Source: Nymphaea colorata
Taxonomy: Eukaryota; Streptophyta; Magnoliopsida; Nymphaeales; Nymphaeaceae
DNA: 64,000 nucleotides
Assembly: GCF_008831285.2 (NCBI RefSeq)
Contig: NC_045140.1
Span: 1,901,528-1,965,527, forward strand
Direction: 5' to 3'
Notes under the pieces: model-generated
Databases searched by the model: none
Told to the model about the DNA's origin: nothing
What the model saw: the letters and a program-made list of their open reading frames with translations, nothing else
Part shown: positions 1 through 8,941 of the stretch, piece after piece
Numbering within the stretch: position 1 is the stretch's first letter
Layout: the number at the start of each line of letters is the position of its first letter
Made by a program: the position numbers and the translations under genes

Positions 1-490
1 AACTAATGTGATGACATACGATACCTAACCACCAATTCAATCATAGACAAAAAGTACAAACCAAACAAAAACCTACGTCTAGATATTTAAATCCATACCA
101 TATCTGAATCTAAAGTTTGAATTCATAATTCAAATCCCATCTGATTCTGATTTTTAAATTAACATATGACTCAAATTATAGATATTAAATATGAAATATT
201 TATTTAAAACTATATCCGATCCGAAACCAATAAATATTTACTTAAATCTCAGTTATCATTTTTTTGTATACGAATCACAACCAATTTTTCAATCAACGAC
301 AAAATTTTTTGCATATACTATTTTTTTTTATGTAGTATCCAACTTAAATAGACTTTATTGACATCCCTGTTTAGGTGGATTATGATCAATGAAAAAACAA
401 TTTTATGGCCTACGAAAGTAGAAAATTTACAAGGACAACAAGAGCTTGACCCTTACCCCTCCTTGCAGTTTCGCCTCTCAAATTTAAATT

Positions 491-534
<44 letters not shown>

Positions 535-1966
535 CGTGTCTGTGTGTGTTGCTGCCGGAGAACACATCTTCCCCTTCGAATGCTCGATGGCCACAACAAA
601 ATAGGTGAAGTGCGATGCTTTCTACCTGCAGTTTCGGTGCATGGCAAAGAGAAGAACGCAACAAAAGTTCTTGTTGCCGATTCGAGAAAAGCAGGGGGCA
701 TAACCGGACATATCCCCTTGCGTGATGAGGGGCAGAGGGCCCCAGTGTTGAAGGACGGCATCCAGAGGGATGATGAAGAGGGCTCTCAGAGGTTCATCTC
801 TTTCTCTCTCTCTTTTTCTCTCTGTTGCACCTAGACGACAGGATGTGTCATTGGGGTTTCAACTATCTATTGCTTATCACTTGTTTGATGAAATGCTTAA
901 GTGAAGTGAAGTCCATGGCTCTACAATTTCTTATATAGCTCCTCGCTTATAGAATCTTGCCTTGAGAGCATAACGCTTGAATCACCAAACAGTAGAGGGA
1001 TGCACTTAGACTTACATGGTGGAAAAAGGCGAAGAATATCATCAGAAACTGAGATTCTTGGAAATTTTATATAAAAAAAGAGAACTTCAAAACCAGATGT
1101 ATATGTATTGAGAAGGGGTTCGTGAGTACCTTTACTTTATGTTATGCTATGGAACCTTTAATCAACTATTTGAAAACTTACGTCCAGAATTTCCTTTGCT
1201 TTGGACCATAATGATCCTTTTACACAAGCTCTCAGTCTTACGAATATTTAGATTCTATATCTTATGTAATTTATTAATTAGTGCCCGGCTTTGGACGTCA
1301 GCTTCCTAGCAACTTTAACTGTTGGAGCTGAACCCAAGCTTGCTCTGTTTGAGTAAGGATCAAGGTTGTATTCAATCCTGAAACCCTTAAAATAGTTTTT
1401 GAAATCTTAAACGAATAAGAATGGGAAAATGTACAAAGTACACGTAGAAAATGAATTTTGAGAAATGGGAAAACGTCCCGATGTTTACTATTCAGAAATA
1501 ACTTGAAAGTTTCATAAGATTATCTTGTGGCAGTAATATCAAAACTCAACTATGGAAGCTTGTGGCAGCTGAAATTTCTTTCTCCCTTTTGACTTTGAGC
1601 ATCAAATGAGATTTTAGCATCAGTGACTTTGATGTGTATCTTTTATTTGTATGTTGCTTGCATTTCAAACTAGTTCATATCACTAGAAAGTATCGTCTTC
1701 CACTTCATACGCACTTCGTAACATACTTTATGAGAAAAAAAGTGTTGCATTGTTATCTAAGTAATTTGCGCCAGACTCTTGCATCAATATCTGATACGTC
1801 ATTTCTAAATCATATCTTCAGGATAGTGTCTATAAAAAAGGATCACCCCGAGGTGAGTCGTGTCTATGCTTTCTACTGACCGGTTACTCTGAATCTAACA
1901 CAGTAGATGTGTTTTTACTTCATACTAATGTGTGCAAGCGAATGTCTTAGTTGTTCCTCATACATG
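1..1966. other. AT-rich intergenic DNA, no gene supported
   Basis: This stretch is AT-rich with no long frame. The only structured item is a (CT)n tract at 494-525 running into a (GT)n-rich tract to about 549. Open frames crossing it are low-complexity by-products of the microsatellite. The first 250 bases contain loose repeats of an 'atccgaat'-like word, as in decayed plant transposon DNA; a similar texture recurs at 39770-39930. I see no RNA gene or conserved coding block. Confidence 0.6.
494..549. repeat. Compound (CT)n-(GT)n microsatellite
   Basis: An uninterrupted CT dinucleotide run of about 32 nt is followed directly by an imperfect GT run interrupted by GC and CT steps. It is a typical polymorphic plant microsatellite and has no evident coding context. 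Confidence 0.95.
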
Positions 1967-2450
1967 TACAAACACAAGGACTCATATCTGAAGAAAAATC
2001 AATCAAATGTGAAGCAAGCCTCCTCACAAAAGATCAATGAAAAATATGATGAAAATGATGTTGATGATGGTGAAAGCAAGCTAAAGAACAAACTGCTAAA
2101 AATGTTATAGACTAAAAAGCCAATAACTTTTCTGAAAAATAAGAAAGAGGGATGTATAAAAAAAGATCCAACAAAAGCACAAACAGCTGAAGCTTAAAAT
2201 GAAAACAAAACTAGCAAAATAGATGCTTATCAGTAGCATCAAGCCATCAACAACTCCACAAGTGAACAAACTCAACAAAGCGCACAATCAACTCCATCAC
2301 TAGACCTCCTCATGCCATCACAGTGTAATACTATAATCACTAATTTCTAGGGAGGTTACCAAAACTCCATCTAGATCAGTAGTGAATTACACACAAGAAC
2401 ATTGTGGAAAGATCCCAAAAAAGGGAAAAAGTGTAATTACTAGAGTGTTG
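1967..2450 (+). repeat. Upstream repeat, copy 1 (paired with 19283-19775)
   Basis: This block shares an ordered series of words with 19283-19775: a 'tacaaacacaagga' start, then 'gtgaagcaagcctc', 'cacaaaagatcaa', 'gatgatg..gaaagcaagct', 'aaaagcc', 'actagcaaaatagatg', 'ctccatctagatca' and an A-rich end. Both copies lie upstream of a + strand PPR gene. It keeps no continuous reading frame, so it may be a decayed transposon piece. The shared order is direct observation; a mobile-element origin is inference. I do not recognise the family. Confidence 0.7.
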
Positions 2451-3229
2451 AGTAAGGCAATGGATTCTACCTTGATTTTGGATGAATTGCCAAATCAACC
2501 AAATGTAGCAGCAAATAGTTGGTATTTCCAGTTTCATTTTGGGTATATGAAATTTCGATTCAGAAATTCCCTTTCTACCTGCAGTCATGCTGCTGGTAAT
2601 CACAGGTACATCATACATACTATTTGACGGTCTGAAGTCCTCTTGTGCTTAAGCAACTTTGCAAATAAAACGTCTCTGCCATGGTCACTCTCCATTAAGC
2701 ACTAGCTAAAGATGTATATACAACGAAGTCTTAAAAAAATCATGGGAGAAACTCCACAGCTGAAAAACACATAGCCCACCAAGCTATCTTAAAAGAATCA
2801 TGGGAGATGAAGCAGTGGAAAACAATTGAACAAATGATCGAACTCCATTTTAGTCTATATAGCTTCTTGAAAAATTCAAAAAGATGCCATCTTTGTCTGC
2901 CCACTGTCTTGTCTCTGCCTATCATAAATCCAAATTCAAGCCCGAACTTTATTAACAAAGATTAGATTAAGTAGAATATGATAAACGATGGATCTGACAG
3001 AAGCCAAACCATTTAAATCTCTTGATGTAATTTCTAAATTGCGAAGTATACATTTATAAGTTTATACAATTCAAGGCTTATTACCCTTCATGGCATACCT
3101 TATTCAGGCCAATGCACACCTTCAATGTTCCAACCCTAAAGGCCATGTTTGATGTGCAACCTTTGGCATGAGCCACCCATCCATAGATTCTTGTCCCTCG
3201 GCATAGGTCAATAGGCCTTGCACATTCAA
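2451..3229. other. Intergenic DNA with nothing recognisable
   Basis: No coding frame with family resemblance, no tRNA and no clear repeat was found. Two overlapping opposite-strand frames near 2380-2620 are shadows of each other and end without a recognisable motif. Confidence 0.5.
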
Positions 3230-4084
3230 GTCGATCTGGTTGGGACACCGACTCACGCACTTTCTATCGGGTAGAGATGGGAGAACCCAGGTATTGCCGG
3301 TGTTCTGATTAACATTAGAGGGAGTACTACTCTGTGACAGATATGTCATATGGGTGTGGGGATGTGGGTGCCAGTGTGAGCATGGATGCAAGTGCCGGTG
3401 TGATATATATATATTATAATTTATACGATTGTTCCTTAGCTTCATATGTCCTTTTTTCCACTTTTGTTACTATAAATAAAGAAAGAGAGAGAGAGAGAGA
3501 AGAGAGAAGACAAAGAAATAGGAGAAAAATTTTGGAAGTGAATAAGAGAGGGTGTCCTTGGGGTGTGTGTCGGAGCCCCACCACTTCACATACACGCAGG
3601 TGGGGCCCTTTTTTTGAAGAGTCCGTGTGACATAGTCTCCACCTGGTTAAATCCCCATGTGGACGTTCTAAATTCACATGAATAGGCAAAGTAGCTGTTT
3701 CTGTTGTAAGAAAGGCCAGACAGAAAGGAAGTTCCCACCACAAAAGTTCTTCTTTGTTTTTTCTCTGTTTCTATTTTGAATAGCAGCAAGGCAATGAAAT
3801 ATATATGCCTCTTCATTATTAGCTTTCTCCTTCTTCTTCTTCTTTTGTTGCCACGCATTTCCTATTGATGTATTTACTTGCTTTTACTTGCTTGGGCTTG
3901 GTTCTACAGTTCTGTTCATCCAGTGGATTCTTGGGTACTTTGCACTTTTGTTATTTAGCTGTTGCTAATGTGTGAAAAAGGGAAGATACTGCTGCCTGCT
4001 ATTTTTGCTGTTTATCAGCCATTATGAATTCTATGAGAAGCATATGTCTTTGTTCGTGATGCCCATGTGTGAGATCTTCAGCAA
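3230..4084 (+). promoter_or_regulatory. Promoter and 5' leader of PPR1 (shared with PPR3 and PPR4)
   Basis: Matching words occur in the same order ahead of PPR3 (about 20090-20642) and PPR4 (reverse strand, about 29010-28564). They include 'gagaacccaggtattgccggtg', 'ggttaaatcccca', 'gttgtaagaaagg', 'gaaaggaagtt..c', 'tcatccagtggattcttgg', 'gctaatgtgtgaaaaag' and 'gagatcttcagcaaATGG'. Compared with PPR3, this copy carries about 290 extra bases near 3330-3620, including a GA microsatellite and a GTG-rich tract. Two short upstream ORFs (4024-4059 and 4059-4091) precede the main start; the second overlaps it. Exact transcription start and any leader intron are not determinable here. Confidence 0.7.
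3480..3512. repeat. (GA)n microsatellite in the PPR1 promoter insertion
   Basis: An AG/GA purine run lies inside the segment that PPR1's upstream region has in addition to that of PPR3. Confidence 0.8.
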
Positions 4085-4091
4085 ATGGTGA
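4059..4091 (+). promoter_or_regulatory. Upstream ORF overlapping the PPR1 start codon
   Basis: It encodes MPMCEIFSKW and then TGA. The stop overlaps the main gene in the arrangement ATGGTGA, so ribosomes translating it end just past the PPR1 ATG at 4085. The same ten residues are encoded ahead of PPR3 (20617-20649) and a shorter MYEIFSK form ahead of PPR4 (28583-28560, reverse). An earlier uORF at 4024-4059 (MNSMRSICLCS) ends in TGATG, overlapping this uORF's start. Regulation of PPR translation is inferred, not shown. Confidence 0.55.
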
Positions 4092-6397
4092 GATCCACTT
4101 CTGTTTTCACATCTGCATCGTCATTGGTTCTGTCATCTTTGAGGCACCACCACTTTACTGCACGTTCACTCTTAGCTTCATTAGGATTGAAACTTGGCAG
4201 CAGAGAGAACAATGGTGTCATCCAGAAGAAACATTTTCCTGCCCATCCTTTCGTTACGCAGTCAGAATCTGCTCATTTTGTTTGTTTAAACGAAATCCAT
4301 AATCTCGAATGTGGGGTTCTGAAAACAATAGACAATAATTCTAGCCATGATGAGATCGAGAAGGCATTGGCCACCTTTGATGATATGCGATTTTGTCGTG
4401 TCCATAAGCCATCAGTGATTTCGTGCACTCGTTTGCTGAATGTTCTTGTGAGAAGGGGCAGGTATGAAGATGGGTTCTCGGTCTACTTCAAGATGGTCAA
4501 CTCTGGGATATCTCCTACTTTAGTTACTTTCAATACCTTGCTCAATTGCTTCTGTAAAGCTTGCCAGATTGAATCTGCATTTGCAGTGCTCGGTGTTATT
4601 CTGAAAACTGGGTTCTCACCCTGCTCTATCACTTTTAACACGCTGATTGATGCTCTGATGAAGTCAGGCAGGATGGATGAAGCTTTATGGTTGCAGGCTT
4701 CCATGTGTGCGGAGGGTTGTGATCCTAATGTGTCTACTTACAATTGTCTCATTGATGGTGCTTGTAAAATGGGTAGGCTTGCAGATGCAAGATCTCTGTT
4801 GCGAGAGATGGCTGCCAGAAATATTGTTGCTGATTTGATTACCTACAACACAGTTATTGATGGTCTTTGTAAGGAAGGGCTTGTGGAGGAGGCATATGAA
4901 CTCTACAACAAGATTACCGTAAAAGGAGTTTGCCCCAATGTTGTAACTTTCAACAGTTTGATTCACGGTCTCTGCATTGATGGGCAGTGGCAACATGCAA
5001 AAGCATTGTTTCATAATATGCTAAATTCAGGAATCAGACCAGATCTAGTAACATACAGTGCACTGGTTCATGGTTTTAGTGAACATGGAATGATGAACGA
5101 AGCCATTCAATTTGTCAATTTGATGCTTAAAATGGGTGAGCCTCCTGAAAGACGTACATTTGCACCAGTTATAGGAAATCTAGCAAAAACAGGTAGAATC
5201 GATGAGGCAATGCAGTTCATCAGCCATCTTCTGAAGAGAGGTATTCCATTAGATGTCATGGCATACGGCATTCTTATAGATGGCTTATTTAAGACCGAGA
5301 GAATTGGTGAAGCCATAGCATTGTATCATTATATGCTAACTGAAGGTTACCAGCCTGATGTGTTTACCTATACTTGTCTTATTGCTGGATTTTGCAAAGC
5401 AGGCCAGCTTGAGCAGGCCAATGCTTTGTTGCATGAAATGAGCATGGTGGGGATTAAACCTGATTTAGTTACTTACAGCACAATCCTTGATACCCTTTGC
5501 AAGGAAGGTTTTCTTGATAGAGCCATGGAAGTGTATGAGGAGATGAATGACAAAGGTATTTTTCCAAACACAATTATATTCAATATCTTGATCAACAGAT
5601 TCTGCATAGAAGATAGATGGCAAGAAGCAAAAGACATGCTCAATAACATGTGGAACCTGGGAATTAGACCTGACATTGTTACATTTACTAGCATCATTCA
5701 TGGGTGTTGTAAGAGAGGAAGAGTAAATGATGCTCTCGATGTAATGAGTTTTATGTTTGAGGTGGGTGAATTGCCTAATGTGTCTACTTGCAACATTGTC
5801 ATGGATGGTCTTTCCAAAGAAGGGAGAATGAATGAAGCGATGCAGTTAGTCACTTACCTTCTCAAGAGTGGAAACTGCCTAGATTTTCTGACTTATGGTA
5901 TCCTCATAAGTGGTTTATGCAAGTCTAATAGGGTGGATGAAGCAGCTTCCATCTATAACTACATGCTCTGCATTGGTTGTGAGCCTGATGTGGTAATATA
6001 TACTTGCCTTATTGATGGGCTTTGTAAGACAGGCAATATTAATGATGCTAAGGTTTTGGTGAATGAAATGATACTAAGGGAAACCAAGATTGATATAGTT
6101 ACATGCAACGTATTTATTGATGGTCTATGTAAAGAAGGCCTTCTGGATGAAGCTTGGAAGATTTATGAAGAGATGCTGGGGAAAGGTATTTGTCCTAATG
6201 TCTTTACTTTTAACATTTTCATTCACAATTTCTGCCGTCATGGGCGACATGAAGATGCAAAGGCATTAATCAGTGAGATGTTGGACCGAGGAATAAAACC
6301 AAACACAGCCACTATTAGTGGGTTGGCTAGTGGACTTCACAAAAGTGCGGCGATCGATCATACCATTAATTATCTCTGTGGCGTAGCTGGTATGTAG
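4085..6397 (+). CDS. PPR1: RFL-type P-class pentatricopeptide repeat protein
   Basis: Single-exon gene of 770 residues. The N-terminus is rich in Ser, Arg, Leu and His with almost no acidic residues over the first 40 positions, as in a mitochondrial targeting peptide. From about residue 118 to the end there are 18 consecutive 35-residue PPR motifs of the 'VxTYNxLIDGLCKxGxxDEA' form, with no E, DYW or SMR extension. P-class PPR proteins bind organellar RNA one base per repeat; RFL members often process mitochondrial transcripts tied to cytoplasmic male sterility. Residues 5/35 of repeats 3-6 read NN, ND, NN, ND. The last codons differ from the paralogs: TAG replaces the GAC codon seen in PPR3, removing the final six residues. 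The start ATG sits in the conserved cagcaaATGG context. RFL membership rests on sequence style and clustering. Confidence 0.95.
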   Translation: MVRSTSVFTSASSLVLSSLRHHHFTARSLLASLGLKLGSRENNGVIQKKHFPAHPFVTQSESAHFVCLNEIHNLECGVLKTIDNNSSHDEIEKALATFDDMRFCRVHKPSVISCTRLLNVLVRRGRYEDGFSVYFKMVNSGISPTLVTFNTLLNCFCKACQIESAFAVLGVILKTGFSPCSITFNTLIDALMKSGRMDEALWLQASMCAEGCDPNVSTYNCLIDGACKMGRLADARSLLREMAARNIVADLITYNTVIDGLCKEGLVEEAYELYNKITVKGVCPNVVTFNSLIHGLCIDGQWQHAKALFHNMLNSGIRPDLVTYSALVHGFSEHGMMNEAIQFVNLMLKMGEPPERRTFAPVIGNLAKTGRIDEAMQFISHLLKRGIPLDVMAYGILIDGLFKTERIGEAIALYHYMLTEGYQPDVFTYTCLIAGFCKAGQLEQANALLHEMSMVGIKPDLVTYSTILDTLCKEGFLDRAMEVYEEMNDKGIFPNTIIFNILINRFCIEDRWQEAKDMLNNMWNLGIRPDIVTFTSIIHGCCKRGRVNDALDVMSFMFEVGELPNVSTCNIVMDGLSKEGRMNEAMQLVTYLLKSGNCLDFLTYGILISGLCKSNRVDEAASIYNYMLCIGCEPDVVIYTCLIDGLCKTGNINDAKVLVNEMILRETKIDIVTCNVFIDGLCKEGLLDEAWKIYEEMLGKGICPNVFTFNIFIHNFCRHGRHEDAKALISEMLDRGIKPNTATISGLASGLHKSAAIDHTINYLCGVAGM

Positions 6398-7274
6398 AGT
6401 GCGTGTTTTATTATAAAATGCACATTTGTTATAGAAAATAGTGTATGTATAGTTGTTGCCTCATTGTCTGGAAGAGTTCTTTATGGGCAATTCTCATTGA
6501 AGTTTCTTCGATCAAGGAATTTGAGATATCTCCAGCATGGAAAGAAAACAGAAAGAACCTGTGAAGGCTAACCAGTTGGGTTCAGCGACATCGCAATTAT
6601 TTCATCCAACTCATTTCAGGAGCCATACTGCAGAAACGTGTCGAGAGGCACACCTACGTGCATTTGAATGTTAAAGTACGGTCAATTAGATTTATCTGCT
6701 GGTAAGATCTGCTGGTAAGCTTTGCGATCAGCCTAAGATTCCCACCTTCCTGATTGTCAACTGAAAATTTTCACTGAAAATATTTCGGAGTGAATGTCAA
6801 CTGAAAATTTTCACTGAAAGTATTACGGAGTGAACGTCAACAGAAAATGTTCACCTGTTTGCACAGCCACCTGATTTAATTCTCCTTGTCCTTTTGTTGA
6901 TGGAAGGTTGCTTTCGAACATTTCTGTACTAATAAATTCTAATGCTTGAAATTCCAGCGTGCGACCTAATTATGTATTGCACAAATTTCAAGATCCAGCC
7001 AACCTTGGAGTTGACCTGGGGCACGTCGCAAATCCAAGACAGGTTTGGCAACAATGGCAGGTTGTGAAGGGCTAATAGAGTTGGTGCAAAATTATTAGAT
7101 TGAATTCAAAAATAAGTTGGCTCATACCTATGCTGGATGGATGGCATGAATGGTTTTCAAGTCTCGTACCGATGTCTTTTTGAGAATGGTGCTCCTTAAT
7201 GTAGAATAAGAAAATCATGGATGGCTCTCTCTACCTATCTTGCCACGAAGGATTCTATTATTCCTATACAGGTT
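6398..7274. other. PPR1 3' flank
   Basis: The first 250 bases match the 3' flanks of PPR2 and PPR4: 'gttgttgcctcattgtctggaag', 'tgggca.ttctcatt' and 'aactcatttc' occur in the same order in the reverse complement of 13080-12890. About 7150-7260 resembles 25318-25440 ('gatgtctttttgagaat', 'tctctctacctatcttg'), which lies in the equivalent interval between PPR3 and PPR4. There is no gene. Confidence 0.6.
6756..6854. repeat. 40-bp tandem repeat, about 2.5 copies
   Basis: Units starting at 6756, 6796 and 6836 share 'gtcaactgaaaattttcact'; the third unit is partial. The corresponding 3' flanks of PPR2 (about 12712-12760, reverse) and PPR3 (about 23085-23125) have only one unit, so the array expanded locally in PPR1. 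Confidence 0.85.
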
Positions 7275-7302
7275 AATATATATATATATATATATATATA
7301 TA
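7275..7302. repeat. (TA)n microsatellite
   Basis: Pure TA dinucleotide run between PPR1 and the copia fragment. Confidence 0.95.
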
Positions 7303-7409
7303 ATGGTTTAATTTCGGAGAAGTGATTAATTTGCCTTTGATTGTATGAAGGACAACTACATTAGAGATTCCATAAGTTTTAAAAATCAGTTGTGAGATGA
7401 CTGTTTTAG

Positions 7410-7905
7410 TCCATAAATTCAGTTAAAATACGAGTCACTGCTTCAGTCAATCCAATCCCATTGGAAGGGATTGGAAGTTGCATGTAAGCTTTCTCATGAA
7501 TATTACTACGAGGGAAGGCATTGTTGATGTCTACTTGGTAAAGGGTCCAACCTGGAATAACTTCCATGGCTAAAAGGCACCGGACAGTCTAGGGCTTGCA
7601 AGCAAAGGTTTCATGCTACTCAACGCCTTCAGCAACAAGAGCAAAGGTTTCACGAGACTCACACCTTCAATTTGAGTGTAGCCTTTGGTGACGAGTCGTG
7701 CTTGGTGCACTACAAAGTGTTCATTAGCATGACAACGTGGTTGCTGAGATTCAAGCACCTGAGGTAATGGATTTTGGATGCGTATACCTTTTCCATTGGT
7801 AAAATACCCATTGGATCAAATAACAACATACAGTTACAATGTTTGGCATAATATTCCAGCTCGTTCCATGCCTTATCAAAAGAGGCAATCAAATTTGTTG
7901 TCACA
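7410..7905 (-). mobile_element. Degenerate Ty1/copia reverse transcriptase fragment
   Basis: On the minus strand, frames around 7905-7570 contain 'ARLVTKGYTQIEG', the copia polymerase signature usually written KARLVAKGYTQ. Further downstream (about 7545-7510) is 'YQVDINNAF', matching the copia motif YQLDVNNAFLHG, followed by 'YMQLP'. The pieces lie in different frames with stops between them, so the copy is dead. No LTRs, integrase or YVDD box are visible. The fragment lies between PPR1 and PPR2 and is absent from the equivalent interval between PPR3 and PPR4. Confidence 0.8.
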
Positions 7906-8454
7906 CTGGAAGATCACGTATATCCAGCCCTTGCCATGTTAAGATGATTGCATTGATTTTCCACGTATATTTATTGTATTAAATGTAAAGCTCGCCTGTG
8001 TTCGTACAGTTATGATCCTCAACACATTAGCTTCAGCAAGAATCTTCTTTAGTTATGCACAAGCTAATATATCGAATGAAGAAAAAACATGTTTTTTGTG
8101 TTATTGGTATTTTTAAAAGAGAGCGAAGAAGTTGGAAAATTGGGTACGATCAAGATTAACAAAAACTGAAGCATCCAGTGCTAGAACTTTTGGTGTTATG
8201 GGGAAAATGAAGCTAGTATATCATACATCTTGTTAAATCAGAAAAAGGATTCAACTTAAAGCTAGTTCAGACGGAACTAGGGAACATAAGAAAAAAAAAT
8301 TGAAGTAATGAATCTAAGATATCATAGTTCATATTCTTCTCTTGAGACCAAGATACCGATTAACGTGGGCTTACAATCAAAGGGACCAAGGCCAAATCAA
8401 CAAACAGGCACTAATGGCTTAACGATAAGCATGACATGGCACCACAGCCCAATA

Positions 8455-8820
8455 TCTAGGGCTGTTCATGAGCTGAGCTGAGTCGGCTCAAGTGTCTTGA
8501 AAGAGTTCGACTTCGTTAGCTCGAGGTCAACTCGGCTCGAGCTCTTAAAACTCAAACGTGGCTCAAATAAGCTCGATTAGGCTTGAGCTGAGCTGAGCAT
8601 GTGCATACCCATGTGAACCATCTAACTATTGTGATAACTTTATATTTTTTCTTTTTCGATCCTAGCGTAGCCAAGCCTGGTCAACTTGAGTTCGACTGGT
8701 TTCTGTGGTCGAGTTCATTTATTAACTCGACTTATTTATTACTCAAGTCTAGCTTGAGTCAAATTTATCGAGCTAGTTTGAGTCGAGTTCAAGTCATTGA
8801 ACTGCGATACCAATAACCCA
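8455..8820. repeat. GCTCGA-rich repeat (non-autonomous element?)
   Basis: It opens with 'gggctgttcatgagctgagctg' and carries many copies of GAGCTCGA, GTCGAG and CGGCTCG on both strands. A block of the same texture occurs at 41815-42035. Such degenerate GCTCGA blocks are common at ends of plant DNA elements, but I cannot assign a family. Confidence 0.5.
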
Positions 8821-8875
8821 TAATAGGGCGTCAAAGCCCAACAAAAATCACACGCACAAGGCACTAAGTCCTGTC

Positions 8876-8899
8876 AAAAAAAAAAAAAAAAAAAAAACA
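8876..8899 (+). repeat. Poly(A) run
   Basis: A run of 24 consecutive A bases, possibly the tail of an earlier retroposon; the preceding 60 bases show no recognisable head. It lies 27 bases upstream of the LINE target-site duplication. Confidence 0.8.
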
Positions 8900-8925
8900 G
8901 AAAGAATGAATAGGACCTTCATTAA

Positions 8926-8941
8926 AGAATAAACAAAGGAA
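8926..8941 (+). repeat. Left target-site duplication of the LINE
   Basis: AAAGAATAAACAAAGG recurs as AAAGAATTAAACAAAGG at 11520-11536, directly after the A-rich LINE tail. The two differ by one T. The spacing and position fit a LINE integration duplication. Confidence 0.65.

Noticed and set aside
358-834. A 158-residue frame and two opposite-strand frames over the CT/GT microsatellite
   Set aside because: They begin at non-ATG codons, are dominated by low-complexity Leu-Ser or Arg-Glu repeats made by the microsatellite, and show no domain.
1634-2627. Small frames upstream of PPR1 as possible genes
   Set aside because: The paired copy at 19283-19775 has frameshifts and stops throughout, so coding constraint is not supported.
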